Source: Riptortus pedestris (taxonomy: Eukaryota > Arthropoda > Insecta > Hemiptera > Alydidae). From it: a DNA stretch of 64,000 nucleotides. This document shows positions 47,405 to 57,227 of the stretch, in pieces (position 1 is the first letter of the stretch; the number at the start of each line of letters is the position of its first letter). Below the pieces are notes generated by a model. It was not told the origin of the DNA and ran no database searches. It worked only from the letters and a program-made list of their open reading frames with translations. A program made the translations under genes and the position numbers. The stretch covers positions 137,697,501 through 137,761,500 of the forward strand of contig CM032232.1 of NCBI GenBank assembly GCA_019009955.1. The letters are read 5' to 3'.

Positions 47405-47909
47405 TTCAAATGTCCATCGATCCTACCTAGTAGATGACGAAAATGAGATCCGTTCAGAACTATATATAATATTTGTCTGTTACCGCTCTAGCGGTCGCAA
47501 TTTTTGTTTGATCGTTACCAAACTCGATATATAGTCGTTTCATGTAAAAAAAAAAATCAAGCTCGTTAACGGCTGAAATCGGACTAGTGGGAGGGAGGGT
47601 TTAGAGGGGAGGATTTTCGAAAATTTAAAATATCTCCGTTACTATACGTCGGATCGAAAAATTGTACTGAATCAATCTTATTTTAAATTAAAGTTACTAT
47701 AAATATTGTAATATACATTTATTCTCTATCTTGAATATTAACCAGGATATTTGCATTTTTATTAAATCAGGACGGCTAACAGAAGGGTGACTTTCCCACC
47801 AAAAGCTAGTTCGGCCGTTTTCTTAACTGCTCGACTCTCCTGAAATTTCTCTATTGTAAAACTTCACGGGGGAAATCTGCTTAGTTTACGCAGCCTCTGT
47901 GTGACGGAC
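47405..47909 (-). repeat. Rep-A copy, minus, short form lacking the palindrome
   Basis: Starts at 'tttttcaaatgtccatcgat', keeps a minimal 'atatataata' tract, and runs to 'gtgtgacggac'. Confidence 0.87.
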
Positions 47910-47914
47910 TTTTT

Positions 47915-48229
47915 TTATATATTTCCACCTCTGCCTCCGTTGTTCCTTTGGGTTTCCCCATACCAGCGGACTCCATTTATTAAGATATATAAAATATTTG
48001 AAGAGATAAATTTCGCCAGGTAACTTAGTCTAGCTCACCGAGCACAGCTAAGCATTAAAGTGCAATATTTGGGAGATTTAGTTAAGTCCGAAAAGTCCTA
48101 GGGGAACCCGCAGCTGCGACTCCTTTGCCTCTGTTCAGAGATGTTGCAGCAAGAGCCTAATTAACTAGCCTACATACCTAAAGCTTAAACTCACATAAAC
48201 AATGCAAATATACATATTATTTACAAATG
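47915..48229 (-). repeat. Probable 3' untranslated region of the R1-like LINE
   Basis: Non-coding sequence following the LINE stop on the minus strand. It includes an AATAAA-like 'cttaataaatgg' near 47975 and abuts the end of a Rep-A copy. Confidence 0.45.
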
Positions 48230-48600
48230 AATACATTTTTACTTCGTTTTCAACACCTCTTGAGCAAATGTCCTGAAGGCTGAAAATCTATTAGCGTCGT
48301 TTACAAACATATGGTAGCTCTCAGGAGGCCAGTTCACATATGAGAAAGCATTCATTACCTGAATTCACTTAGCATTGAAACGCGGATATTGGAGGATCAC
48401 GTGGTCAGCCGTATCCAACTCGCCACAGGGGCACAATGGGGATTCCTTTCGTTTGAAGAAGTGGAGCTTGTTATTGAAGTCCCCGTGACCACTGATAAGT
48501 TGGCTGGTGAAGTAATCTAGGACGTACCATGTCAGCTTAGTTCTGGTCCTGACATCTGGGAAAAACCTGTACGTCTCTTTTAATCTCTTGGGCAGGATCG
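48230..48600 (-). pseudogene. C-terminal end of an R1-like LINE protein
   Basis: The minus-strand frame reads RLKETYRFFPDVRTRTKLTW, then FTSQLISGHGDFNNKLHFF, SPLCPCGELDTADHVILQYP and RFNAK followed by a stop where R1-type proteins usually continue. The CPCGE...HVILQ(C)P zinc knuckle after an ISGHGDFN block is characteristic of the C terminus of R1-clade LINEs; the final Cys is Tyr here. Upstream reverse transcriptase is missing because the copy is 5' truncated, a normal outcome of target-primed reverse transcription. It joins a Rep-A fragment at 48600. Confidence 0.8.
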
Positions 48601-48672
48601 ATGTAAATTATAGAAATGGTTCGAAAATCGCATGATGAGTAAAACCTCCCCTTTAGAGAAATTCTCTAAAAG
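48601..48672 (+). repeat. Rep-A 3'-end fragment
   Basis: 'atcgatgtaaattatagaaa' then 'gcatgatgagtaaaacctcc' and a decayed palindrome with TCTCTAAAAG. Confidence 0.6.
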
Positions 48673-49318
48673 TTAAAGCACCCAACACAGCCCAATAATA
48701 GGTGGCAAATACCATATTATTTCTCTCTTAGGCAGCATTGCACTGACTAACTAATTCACATAATCATTATTATCCCGAATGCGCCAAAGAATGAGGTTGC
48801 TGTCCACAGGGCCCTCATATGTGCAAAGTGTGCAATGCACACGGGCGCAATCCTTTAGGGGCGCCAAAACCAAGAGTCCAAAAATAAAATAGATTTTATT
48901 CTGTTTATTTCATTTTGATATTTCAGTCTAAAAAAATATGACTTTTTAAGTTAAGTTCTTTGCTTTATTTTATACACATACCTACCACAAAAAAAAAAAA
49001 GATAATTCAAAATGCCTTAAGGGGCCCCACAAATCCATTTTTTCACACAGGCACCAGTAGCCCTCCAATTGGTCCTTTATTAATTTCCAAGAAAACTTTA
49101 AACGGTTTGCTTGGGTCACTAGAGAAATTCTATCGGATGCTTTTATAAAATAATAAATAATATCAATTCTGAAAACGATTGTAATATCAATATTTAATCG
49201 TTTTAATGTTAAGGAGTCAAACATAATGACTTTTCTCTCAATAAATATGTACCAAACAATATTGTTTGCGAAACAAAACATTATTTATTTTACAAAAATA
49301 GTATAACACATAAATCAT
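48673..49318. other. Unassigned stretch
   Basis: Contains 'gggcgcaatcctttagggg' and 'aaggggccccacaaatcc' with loose inverted similarity. Too little for an element call. Frames at 48960-49281 have no motif. Confidence 0.35.
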
Positions 49319-49319
49319 A

Positions 49320-49790
49320 ACCATAAAATCTGCAAATATCTCAAAGTGCGCAGTGTATTTCAATTTATCTCAAAACGTAAAACTTCAATGAGAACTATAT
49401 TTGGTATTTATGCTTCAAATAAAGTGCTTTAAAACATAACAGCTTGACATGGTTATCTTGGATCAAGATATATATATATATATATTATCAAGATTGTGAA
49501 AAAACGTACATAACAAAATTTCTGTAACAACTTTTTCAATATTGTTTTTATACAATTTTTCGATATTAGGAATTTTTGAAATTGCCCGTCTCTAACCCCT
49601 CCCCCTCAACCGGCCTGATTTCAGTCCTTAAGGAACTTGACCTTTATTTTTATACAAAACGTTTAAATATCGAGTTTGGTAACAATTAAACAAAAATTGT
49701 GACCGCTAGACATATATATAGTTTTGAACGGACTTAATTTCGGGATCTCCTGGGTAGGATCCATAGACATTGTATAAAATTTAAGAATAT
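49320..49790 (+). repeat. Old Rep-A copy with deletions
   Basis: 'aacttcaatgagaactatat' module, a short (TA)n at 49469-49485 in an unusual position, 'cgagtttggtaacaattaaa', then a jump from 'gaccgctagac' to 'gttttgaacggacttaattt'. Confidence 0.65.
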
Positions 49791-50142
49791 GCTTCAAGCC
49801 CCCAACTACAAACGTACATATTTCGGAAAAAGTATTATTTTCAGAAGTAAAACTCTTTAAAGCTCAGTAGAGGGAAAAGGGGGTTTCTGGAACACTTTAA
49901 AACCCTACAAAAAAGAAAACGAACAAGCCTAATATTTTACAACGCAAATATTTCTAAAAATCCTCAAAAAACAATGTTTTTTCCCCTCCATAAGTTATAT
50001 AAAAAAGGTATGAAAAATCATAAAAATAAGGTAAAATTTCTTTAATAAATGGAGCTTTTAAAAAAGATAAAACAAGTTGATCAATGTCAAAGTATTCCAA
50101 TAATTAAACTATCAGAGTTAAAAAAAATAGTTATTTATTATA

Positions 50143-50262
50143 CAAGTGACGAAAGTAGATCATTTTACAACTCGAGTGAAACTTTTACCCACGCGAGCGA
50201 AGCGAGTGTGGTAATTTCACGAGAGTTGTAAATTCTACTTTCGTCACGAGTGTAATATTAAA
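50143..50262. repeat. ~110-bp imperfect palindrome
   Basis: 'gacgaaagtaga', 'tttacaactcgagtgaaa' on the left pair with 'tttcacgagagttgtaaa', 'tctactttcgtc' on the right, around a GC-rich centre, 'cgcgagcgaagcgag'. It could extrude as a hairpin or form one in RNA. Confidence 0.85.
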
Positions 50263-50627
50263 TTTTTTCTGTAATCGTGTAATACATGATCAGATCTAAC
50301 CAGAATATGAACAAAATTAGGATGTTGTGAAGATTATGGTGTATGTAGTTGGTAGGTTATAAGCATGGTTGTGAAAGGTTATAAGCATAGTTATAAAACA
50401 ACTAGTGATGATTGTGAAGTAGTGCGGTTATAAACAAGGAAGGTAATTTTTATTATATTTAAATTTTAAAATATATTGATTATTTCCACCAATAATTAAT
50501 TCACATTTCAATTTATTTTGTTAAAATAAATTCTTACAATGTTAAGAAACATTTAAAAGCATTTAATTTCCAACTTCAAATTATTTTTTAATTTATACTT
50601 ATTACTAATTAAGAAGACAATACACTT

Positions 50628-50700
50628 TCTTCACTTGTGAAGAAAGTGATTACTTTCTTCACTCTATTGCAAAATGTTTCACTTTCTTCACTCATTTCAG
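50628..50700. repeat. Clustered ACTTTCTTCACT motifs
   Basis: Three direct copies of 'actttcttcact' and one inverted 'gtgaagaaagtg' within 75 bp in the Maverick-like element. Confidence 0.75.
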
Positions 50701-51178
50701 TTTAGTAATGTTACCATTATTGAACGATTACAGAAAAAATCCTTTATATCCAATTAAAGAAGATAAATTAAAAATTTTTCTACCAGATAGATTTAATGAT
50801 AAATTTTCTAAAAAAGATATTCAAACATTAAATATCATTTGTTTATAATGGGAAAAAAGAAATAGGTGATGGTAAGAAGATTCATGTTATTGAATTTCTA
50901 GAAAACGAAGATGTAATAAAGAAAAAGGTATGTAAATCTAAAAAAAGTGAAGGTGATAGCGATGATTAAATTAATTGAATAAATTTAATTATTTTAATGT
51001 TTTAACCTTATTTTTATGATTTTTCATACCTTTTTTATATAACTTAAGGAGGGGAAAAAGCATTGTTTTTTTTTTAGGATTTTTAGAAATATTTGCGTTG
51101 TAAAATATTAGGCTTGTTCGTTTCCTTTTTTGTAGGGTTTTAGTGTTCCAGAAAGCCCCTTTTCCCTCTACTAAGCTC

Positions 51179-52027
51179 TACCCGAATGTATCAAATCTAT
51201 TAAAGATATACTCTTTGTTTAAAAATAAATTATAGAACTTCATGTATGACGGATGTTTTTTATACACAAGATGAATGCTTTCAAAAATGTTCAATTATTA
51301 AATAAAACTACTAAATATTCGTCATAAAAGTAGGTCTGAAATAATTTTGTGATGAGGTACATTGTCTCTATAAGGTGGGACACTTTTCTCATCATTTATA
51401 AAGCTTATCATCCATTAATAAGTTTGCATGTCAATAAACTAAAAAAAAATGTACATATTATGAATTCTGTTAGAATTGGTAATGAAACTAATTTATTGTA
51501 TATTATTATTTAAATTGATGAATTTTATACTATGTATCCTTAAAATTCGACCATTATTTCAGAGTGTTTGACGATTTTTTTCTAAATGATCCCCAAGTAA
51601 AATTTACATCTATGAATTTCATTGATTCGTAGTCAAATATAACTTTGCGGCTGCAATAAAAAAAAAAAAAAAAAAACTTGATATCCGTTTAGAAAAATAA
51701 CATTCATGTATTGCTAGCTGATGTTGTTTTGAATAAAAATAATACTGGCAAAGTTTGTTTTATCTTTAATTTGCCTCATGCTCAAACAGAAATTCCCAAC
51801 TCTCAATGTTTATATAATACAGTATGTCAACAAGTAATACAATTTATTTAACTCTTATTTTATCCTTATTTTTCTTTTCTTTTTTTTCTTTGCTACTATT
51901 TATGTTATTGACTGCGGCTACTCACCATATTTACTAGTGGTGGACAATTCACTTCGTTTTACAACTCTATTAAAATAAATACTAATACTAGCAATATATA
52001 TATATATACAACTCTAATAAAAAACAT
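51179..52027. other. Unassigned AT-rich stretch
   Basis: An A-run at 51658-51676. It may be a degraded part of the LINE that follows, but no protein motif was recognised. Confidence 0.35.
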
Positions 52028-52253
52028 ATGATACTCAACTCATGGCAGAAAACTTGGTTTACCACAACTGATAACAAATTTCGAGAACTGAAGCATACAC
52101 TTGGTGAATGGCCTTCCTCAAAAAGGCTAATTAGAAGAGAAGAAGTAGTTTTAGCGAGGTTGAGAATTGGCCATTCACGACTAACTCACACTTACCTACT
52201 TACTGGAGAAGACGAACCCTACTGCCAACACTGTAACTGTAGACTTATTCACA
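52028..52253 (+). pseudogene. LINE C-terminal fragment (left of transposon insertion)
   Basis: The plus frame reads NSWQKTWFTTTDNKFRELKH, then RREEVVLARLRIGHSRLTH, YLLTGEDEPYCQHCN and ends at RLIH where a DNA transposon begins. The RLRIGHxxLTHxYLL...PxCxxC series is the C-terminal segment of I/Jockey-type LINE ORF2 proteins, just after RNase H. The part that should follow (LTVxHILxxC...) is missing. Confidence 0.8.
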
Positions 52254-52649
52254 TCATTCCACATCAATTCAACCACACCATGACACCCATGATTTCAGAT
52301 TTTGTTGAATTTTATTTTGGGGGTTCTATTCATTGATTTAAGAAACCATACCAAATATCTTTGATATATCTTTAACGGTTTGGATTTTATGGCCTCTTAA
52401 AGTTTTGTGATTTTAGTGTTTTCTATCGATTAGGAACTGTAAAGTTAAATTGTTTTCAGTTCAAAAATAATTTGTAACTTTCTTATTTACGAACCAATTT
52501 TGATGGAATTTTTTGTGTGTATTCATAAATATATTTAAAAACAATAAAAAAATAAACTAAGGTACCAAGTAAGTATTTGTGGACAGGAAAAAATTGCAAA
52601 GTGTCAATTTGATGAATAAATGATAAATAAAAGTAACTAAAAAGATAGT

Positions 52650-52666
52650 TTACATAGGTTTATTGT
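52650..52666 (-). terminator. Poly(A) signal of the transposase-like gene
   Basis: Plus-strand 'ggtttattgtac' reads GTACAATAAACC on the coding strand, about 95 bp downstream of the stop and inside the terminal repeats, as expected for a gene contained in the element. Confidence 0.6.
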
Positions 52667-52753
52667 ACAATAAATACAGTTTACATTATTGTTTACCCCA
52701 GTTAAGTGTACTTTAATATATACCATTCTTATGGTTGTTTTGGTCAATGTTCT

Positions 52754-54011
52754 TTACAATTTTAAAGTATTGTTTAATTTTGCTTCAACACTTGACATAC
52801 ATTGTTGAGAAAACTGGTACTTTCTTCCTTTCATTGTTTTTGAAGATTCCACAGTCGTAATAATATGAAGAATGGGTACAGCACATATATCCTCCTTTTT
52901 AGGCCAAGAAAATGATGCTGAAGGTCCATGGGGATGAAGGAACTGTACTGTGACATCTTGTTCTTTGGTGTTCACCTCACTCACCATGCCAAAGAACCAC
53001 AATCTGTCATATACACAAGCAATGAAACATCCTGGGCTTAAATCTTTCAATGTTACTTGACTCTTTGGTCGATTGTTCAATAAATTATAAGTTAGAGCTG
53101 GTTTTTCGTCCTTGCTAATTCTTCGAGCCTCAATGGTTCCGGTTTCATCTATTGACTGAAAGTTGTGAAATGATCTTGTCCCTAGAAGAGTTTGAACATC
53201 TTTGAAGCGACCTTCCAAAGCAGGACGAGTTATTTCAACTATTTCCTTAGATATGAAAAAAAAACTGACTTTTTCTATTCTGGTTTTGCAAAAGTCAAAC
53301 AATTGAGCCACTGATATTATTTGATTTTCTAAGGGTCTTTGCAAACGTTCCTTCCGAGCTAATCGTTTCACTGTACCTCCAATTCCATCTCATTCTGTTT
53401 TACAATGACTAGTAGCAAAAAAAGACCATTGGGCCCGAATTTCAAAATCTTTCTCATGTAGGCACAGATTTATGAAATTGTACTTATTTTTGCACTGAGC
53501 AGCACACCCATCACTGAAGTAATGAACTTTTTTGATATGTGGGCGGTTTTCTTTCAAAAATTCAATCACATATTTTTGGATTTCATACACCATACTTATA
53601 TCGTGTTTGAGGTCATCAGATATAATGCAAAGGGGTAGGACAATATTTTTCTCAGTTGCATCTTTGCAGTATATGATGACAGGATGTATAGTGCAAGAAT
53701 TTGAGGTTCAGTGGTTTCCTTGGGCTTCGTCTTGTAATGTGAATGAATAATTTTCACTAAAGTTCAAAAGGAGATGTTTCCTTCAATTTTTTAAAAGTTG
53801 TTGATTGTAATTTAGCAATGTAAGAATGAGGTATCAGTTTGTGAAGTTTTTCAACTAACGTTTCAATGAATTTTTCAACAGTGCTGGAACACTGTATCAT
53901 TTCTGTTCTATCTGTGGACACCCACTGATTGTACTTAATGACGTCTTCCTCGTCATAGTCTTCGAATTTTGATTCTAAAATTTTAATCAGTTGATTTTTT
54001 GAAATTTTCAT
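52754..54011 (-). pseudogene. Transposase-like protein of the 52254-54772 element, broken
   Basis: Read on the minus strand in three pieces. N-terminal piece (54011-53757): NQWVSTDRTEM, FIETLVEKLHKLIPHSYIAK. After a one-base frame change come LLLNFSENYSFTLQDEAQGN (about 53755-53700), a TGA stop where a Trp is likely, TIHPVIIY, IISDDLKHD, KKVHYFSDGCAAQCKNKYNF and FFATSHCKT. Then a second TGA replaces a probable Cys, followed by DGIGGTVKRLARKERLQRP. The last 205 codons (53371-52754) end with a Tudor-like beta-rich region (CFIACVYDRLWFFGMVSEVN... SFSWPKKEDI). I know this FSENYSF...SDG.AAQ.KN...CDGIGG family only as uncharacterised animal proteins; acidic residues in these blocks suggest a DDE/DDD-type nuclease. 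The residue before FSENYSF is Asn where I recall Asp. Confidence 0.75.
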
Positions 54012-54772
54012 GCCTGAACAAGCCAGTGAGCCTGTTGAGGAAGAGATTTTTTTGTTACAACTTGATTAGTTTCTTTACATTGTACAGCTGCAGTTTTATG
54101 AATTAAGATAACTTAAATACCACTGTTTTAAAATTAACTTTAATTATATACCATTAACTATTTTACTTCTGAGCTCTTAGTTACATTTATTTATCATTTT
54201 CTTTTAATTCATACAAATTTCTAAATTTTTCTATATATTTATTTTTAAACTTGGAATAAACAATGAAGGGGTCAAATAACCATTAATTTTATTGTTTTAG
54301 GTGGTAGGTCATATGTCTTAGAACATAAATAAAAAAAGATTTCCATGATTATCTTTTTCCCTTTTGGAGATATTCAATTTTACGTGAAACTATATATTTG
54401 CTTTCTGAAAAGCTCAAATTGACACTTTGCAATTTTTTTCTGTCCACAAATACTTACTTGGTACCTTAGTTTATTTTTTTATTGTTTTTAAATATATTTA
54501 TGAATACACACAAAAAATTCCATCAAAATTGGTTCGTAAATAAGAAAGTTACAAATTATTTTTGAACTGAAAACAATTTAACTTTACAGTTCCTAATCGA
54601 TAGAAAACACTAAAATCACAAAACTTTAAGAGGCCATAAAATCCAAACCGTTAAAGATATATCAAAGATATTTGGTATGGTTTCTTAAATCAATGAATAG
54701 AACCCCCAAAATAAAATTCAACAAAATCTGAAATCATGGGTGTCATGGTGTGGTTGAATTGATGTGGAATGA

Positions 54773-54854
54773 CCCAACGGTTATCTCTGCATTTTTTAGT
54801 ATTATGTCTTCATTAAGCCTTAATAACATTCTAATATTAACAACTAGTATATAT
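54773..54854 (+). pseudogene. LINE extreme C-terminal fragment (right of transposon insertion)
   Basis: The plus frame DPTVISAFFSIMSSLSLNNI resembles the last residues of I/Jockey-type LINE proteins (acidic-Pro-T then a helix 'FL...L'). Together with 52028-52253 it suggests that the transposon sits in a LINE and that some 25-30 codons between the halves are missing. Confidence 0.5.
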
Positions 54855-55952
54855 TCTTACATTTACTACAAAAATAATAAACTTTGTTTATTAGAGTTAT
54901 TTTGGATTGAAAAATTAAACACACATGCCTTATTACTGCACAATTTATTTGACAATGCACAACACACTTGCTAAATAATTCCTTATTATTACTCACAGTA
55001 TGCACTTCACTGTTCTTATTTGCACAGTACAGTAACTCACGATCACTGAAGTTCACAAAAACAAAGTACTGCACTGAAGTTCACAAAGAACACGGCACTA
55101 CACTGAAGTTCACAAAGAACACGGCACTGCACTGTTCTTTACATAAACACGGTACTACACTGTTCTTTGTATAAACACGGTACTACACTGTTCTTTGTAT
55201 AAACACGGTACTGCACTGTTCTTTACTTAAACACGGTACTACACTGTTCTTTACTTAAACACGGTACTACACTGTTCTTTACTTAAACACGGTACTACAC
55301 TGTTCTTTACTTAAACACGGTACTACACTGTTCTTTACATAAACACGGTACTACACTGTTCTTTACATAAACACGGTACTACACTGTTCTTTATATAAAC
55401 ACGGTACTACACTGTTCTTTACTTAAACACGGTACTACACTGTTCTTTATATAAACACGGTACTACACTGTTCTTTACATAAACACGGTACTACTCTGTA
55501 CTTTACATAAACACGGTACTACACTGTTCTTTATATAAACACGGTACTACACTGTTCTTTACTTAAACACGGTACTACACTGTTCTTTACATAAACACGG
55601 TACTACTCTGTACTTTACATAAACACGGTACTACTCTGTACTTTACATAAACACGGTACTACACTGTTCTTTACATAACACTTTACCGAAACTAAAAGCA
55701 CTGTTCACTAAAGCTGCACTGAACGCACTGTTACTCACTTGAAGAGAACTGAGAACAAACCTATCTCTCGAACAACCTGGACCGCTTTGAAAGACGAGTG
55801 GCGAGATAAAAGAAAACTGTCCAGACAAGCCTAGATCCCTGACGGGTATCGCCCAGAACATTCTTGGGCGCCAAAGGTCCTACCTTCGGGTGGTTACTTT
55901 CATTTACTTCGCCCTCATTTTGAATCAGATCCAAAATTACATACAACCAACA
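54855..55952 (-). mobile_element. LTR related to 31518-32102, expanded to ~1.1 kb
   Basis: Shares 'tttattagagtt.ttttggatt', 'cagtatgcact', 'actcacgatcactgaagttc', 'acataa.acactttaccg' and 'ttcgggcgccaa'-like words with the solo LTR. On the minus strand it starts TGTTGGTTGTATG; the opposite end is inferred by alignment at about 54855 and has lost the clean TAACA. The extra length is a minisatellite. There is no obvious TATAAAA in this copy and no internal region adjacent. Confidence 0.7.
55119..55677. repeat. 28-bp minisatellite inside the LTR, about 20 units
   Basis: Unit AAACACGGTACTACACTGTT+CTTTACAT with alternation of 'acat', 'actt', 'atat' and 'gtat' at one site. Three units have 'ctctgtacttt' for 'cactgttcttt'. 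In the solo LTR at 31518 the same spot holds only two or three diverged 'cacggcactgcactgt' units. Confidence 0.95.
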
Positions 55953-56195
55953 ATTTTTGAAAATTTTATATCATTCGTATGATGTATCCATGTTTTCTGT
56001 TTCTCGAAGATTAACCGAAATATTTACATGTTTTAGTATTCTGTAGTTAATAACCCTCCAGATCTACCCTGGGGATTTTCATTTACTGGATTACTAAACA
56101 TCTCGTATTCATCTGGGGTTTGAGATCTTCGGCGCGTTATGTGCCAGCTTCTGGAAACTTCGCTTAGTTTACGGAGCTTCTGCGTCACGGACTTC
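55953..56195 (-). repeat. Rep-A fragments beside the LTR
   Basis: 'cgaagattaaccgaaatatt' core words and, after a gap, the terminus 'gcttagtttacggagcttct' with 'gcgtcacggac'. Confidence 0.6.
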
Positions 56196-56210
56196 CTCGT
56201 TCATGGCCGG

Positions 56211-56514
56211 GAGAAATTTGAAGCACTTATAAACATACTTGTCTGATGGAGAAATTTGAAGCACTTATAAACATACTTGTCTGATGTAGAAATTTGAAGC
56301 ACTTATAAACATACTTGTCTGATGGAGAAATTTGAAGCACTTATAAACATACTTGTCTGATGGAGAAATTTGAAGCACTTATAAACATACTTGTCTGATG
56401 GAGAAATTTGAAGCACTTATAAACATACTTGTCTGATGGAGAAATTTGAAGCACTTATAAACATACTTGTCTGATGGAGAAATTTGAAGCACTTATAAAC
56501 ATACTTGTCTGATG
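56211..56514. repeat. 38-bp tandem repeat, exactly 8 units
   Basis: Unit GAGAAATTTGAAGCACTTAT+AAACATACTTGTCTGATG. All eight are identical except the start of the third (g to t at about 56287), and a partial ninth follows. The near-identity marks a recent expansion or an assembly artefact. Confidence 0.97.
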
Positions 56515-56519
56515 GAGAA

Positions 56520-57225
56520 ATTTTATTTGAACATTCCATTGTGTTCTTCTACCTTTCACTAATAATAATAAATACAGAGATAAGAGTTGCTCAGCTAAAA
56601 CTATCCCTTTGCGGGACCCCATCTACAACATTATCAAAATTCAGGGTTTTCTGGAGATTCTGTACCCTCGAAAAGGATCGTAGTTTTGTCGAAAGGATTT
56701 CATATTGTATTTCGCGCTAAACTATACAAACCAGAACGCGCTCTGAGAGCGGTTAATTTGAAATCCCCTTCAACGAATTACAAGAAGGACGGGCTTCCAA
56801 ACGGAGTCGGAATTAAACAAGTCCTGGGGCAATGGAGTAACAACCGAATTATCAACTACCAACTTGAGTTTCCAACTCTCCGGGGGGAGATGTGGAAGGT
56901 AATTGCACCGTTATTAATATTAGCACGGGCTAAGTAGGTTTAAGGATTCATGTGCTAAGTTTGCTAACCGGATTCGGGCGCTCAAATCATTTTCAATAAG
57001 TGAATCGCCGGAGGAAGTTTAAGTAGTAGCTTCATAGTAATGGCCAGTTCGTGCGTGAGATTTAATATCAAAAACTAAGTACAAAATTATGCCAGTTATT
57101 AGCCAAATCTTAGAATATTGAATTAGTTATGATTTACCTATAGGCAATTGGTCAGAATTTATTAAAACACTATTTCTCCTTAGCTAACAGAGAAGGTTAG
57201 CTTCTGAACGCTGAAAACAAGAAAT
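56520..57225. other. Unassigned; 83-codon frame 56686-56937
   Basis: The plus-strand frame (FRAKLYKPERALRAVNLKSP...) lies in less AT-rich DNA. It matches no domain I know and has no clear acceptor/donor pair. Left as a possible exon at low confidence only. Confidence 0.3.
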
Positions 57226-57227
57226 AT

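Larger units (their letters stand above)
50049..50968 (+). pseudogene. Broken small ORF inside the Maverick-like element
   Basis: A Lys/Ile-rich beginning (MELLKKIKQVDQ, KLSELKKIVIYY at 50049-50150) runs into the palindrome. After it, a segment with YPIKEDKLKIFLPDRFNDKF (about 50750-50810) shifts frame near 50840 and continues with KKIHVIEFLENEDVIKKK to a stop near 50968, just before the right inverted repeat. The two parts could be the ends of one small protein whose middle was replaced. I do not recognise a function. The position between inverted repeats suggests an element gene. Confidence 0.4.
49860..51178. mobile_element. Maverick/Polinton-like small element, 6-bp target duplication
   Basis: AAGCTC lies at 49860-49865 and 51173-51178. 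Between them is a 1307-bp element starting AGTAGAGGGAAAAGGGG and ending in its complement. The inverted repeats are about 171 bp (49866-50036 and 51001-51172). A 6-bp duplication with long inverted repeats beginning AG is the known signature of Mavericks/Polintons, which are normally 15-20 kb and encode a polymerase, integrase and capsid genes. None of those is present. The interior holds one small broken frame and a 110-bp palindrome. The call rests on the ends alone. Confidence 0.65.
52254..54772 (-). mobile_element. DNA transposon with 359-bp terminal inverted repeats, unfamiliar superfamily
   Basis: Left repeat 52254-52612 and right repeat 54414-54772 are each 359 bp. By eye they differ at a single base (G/A near 52587). 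The ends are TCATTCCACATCAATTCAAC. The element lies inside a LINE and carries one minus-strand transposase-like pseudogene with its own AATAAA signal. No target duplication was found at the junctions. The repeat length and end sequence do not match hAT, piggyBac, Tc1/mariner, Transib or CACTA as I know them. Confidence 0.88.

Noticed and set aside
48820..49060. Inverted-repeat element around 'gggcgcaatcc' and 'aaggggcccc'
   Set aside because: Similarity between the arms is short and patchy, and no target duplication or second copy was seen.
50049..50231. Intact small gene in the Maverick-like element
   Set aside because: The second half of the frame runs through a palindrome, and the downstream homologous-looking part is in a different frame, so it was recorded as broken.
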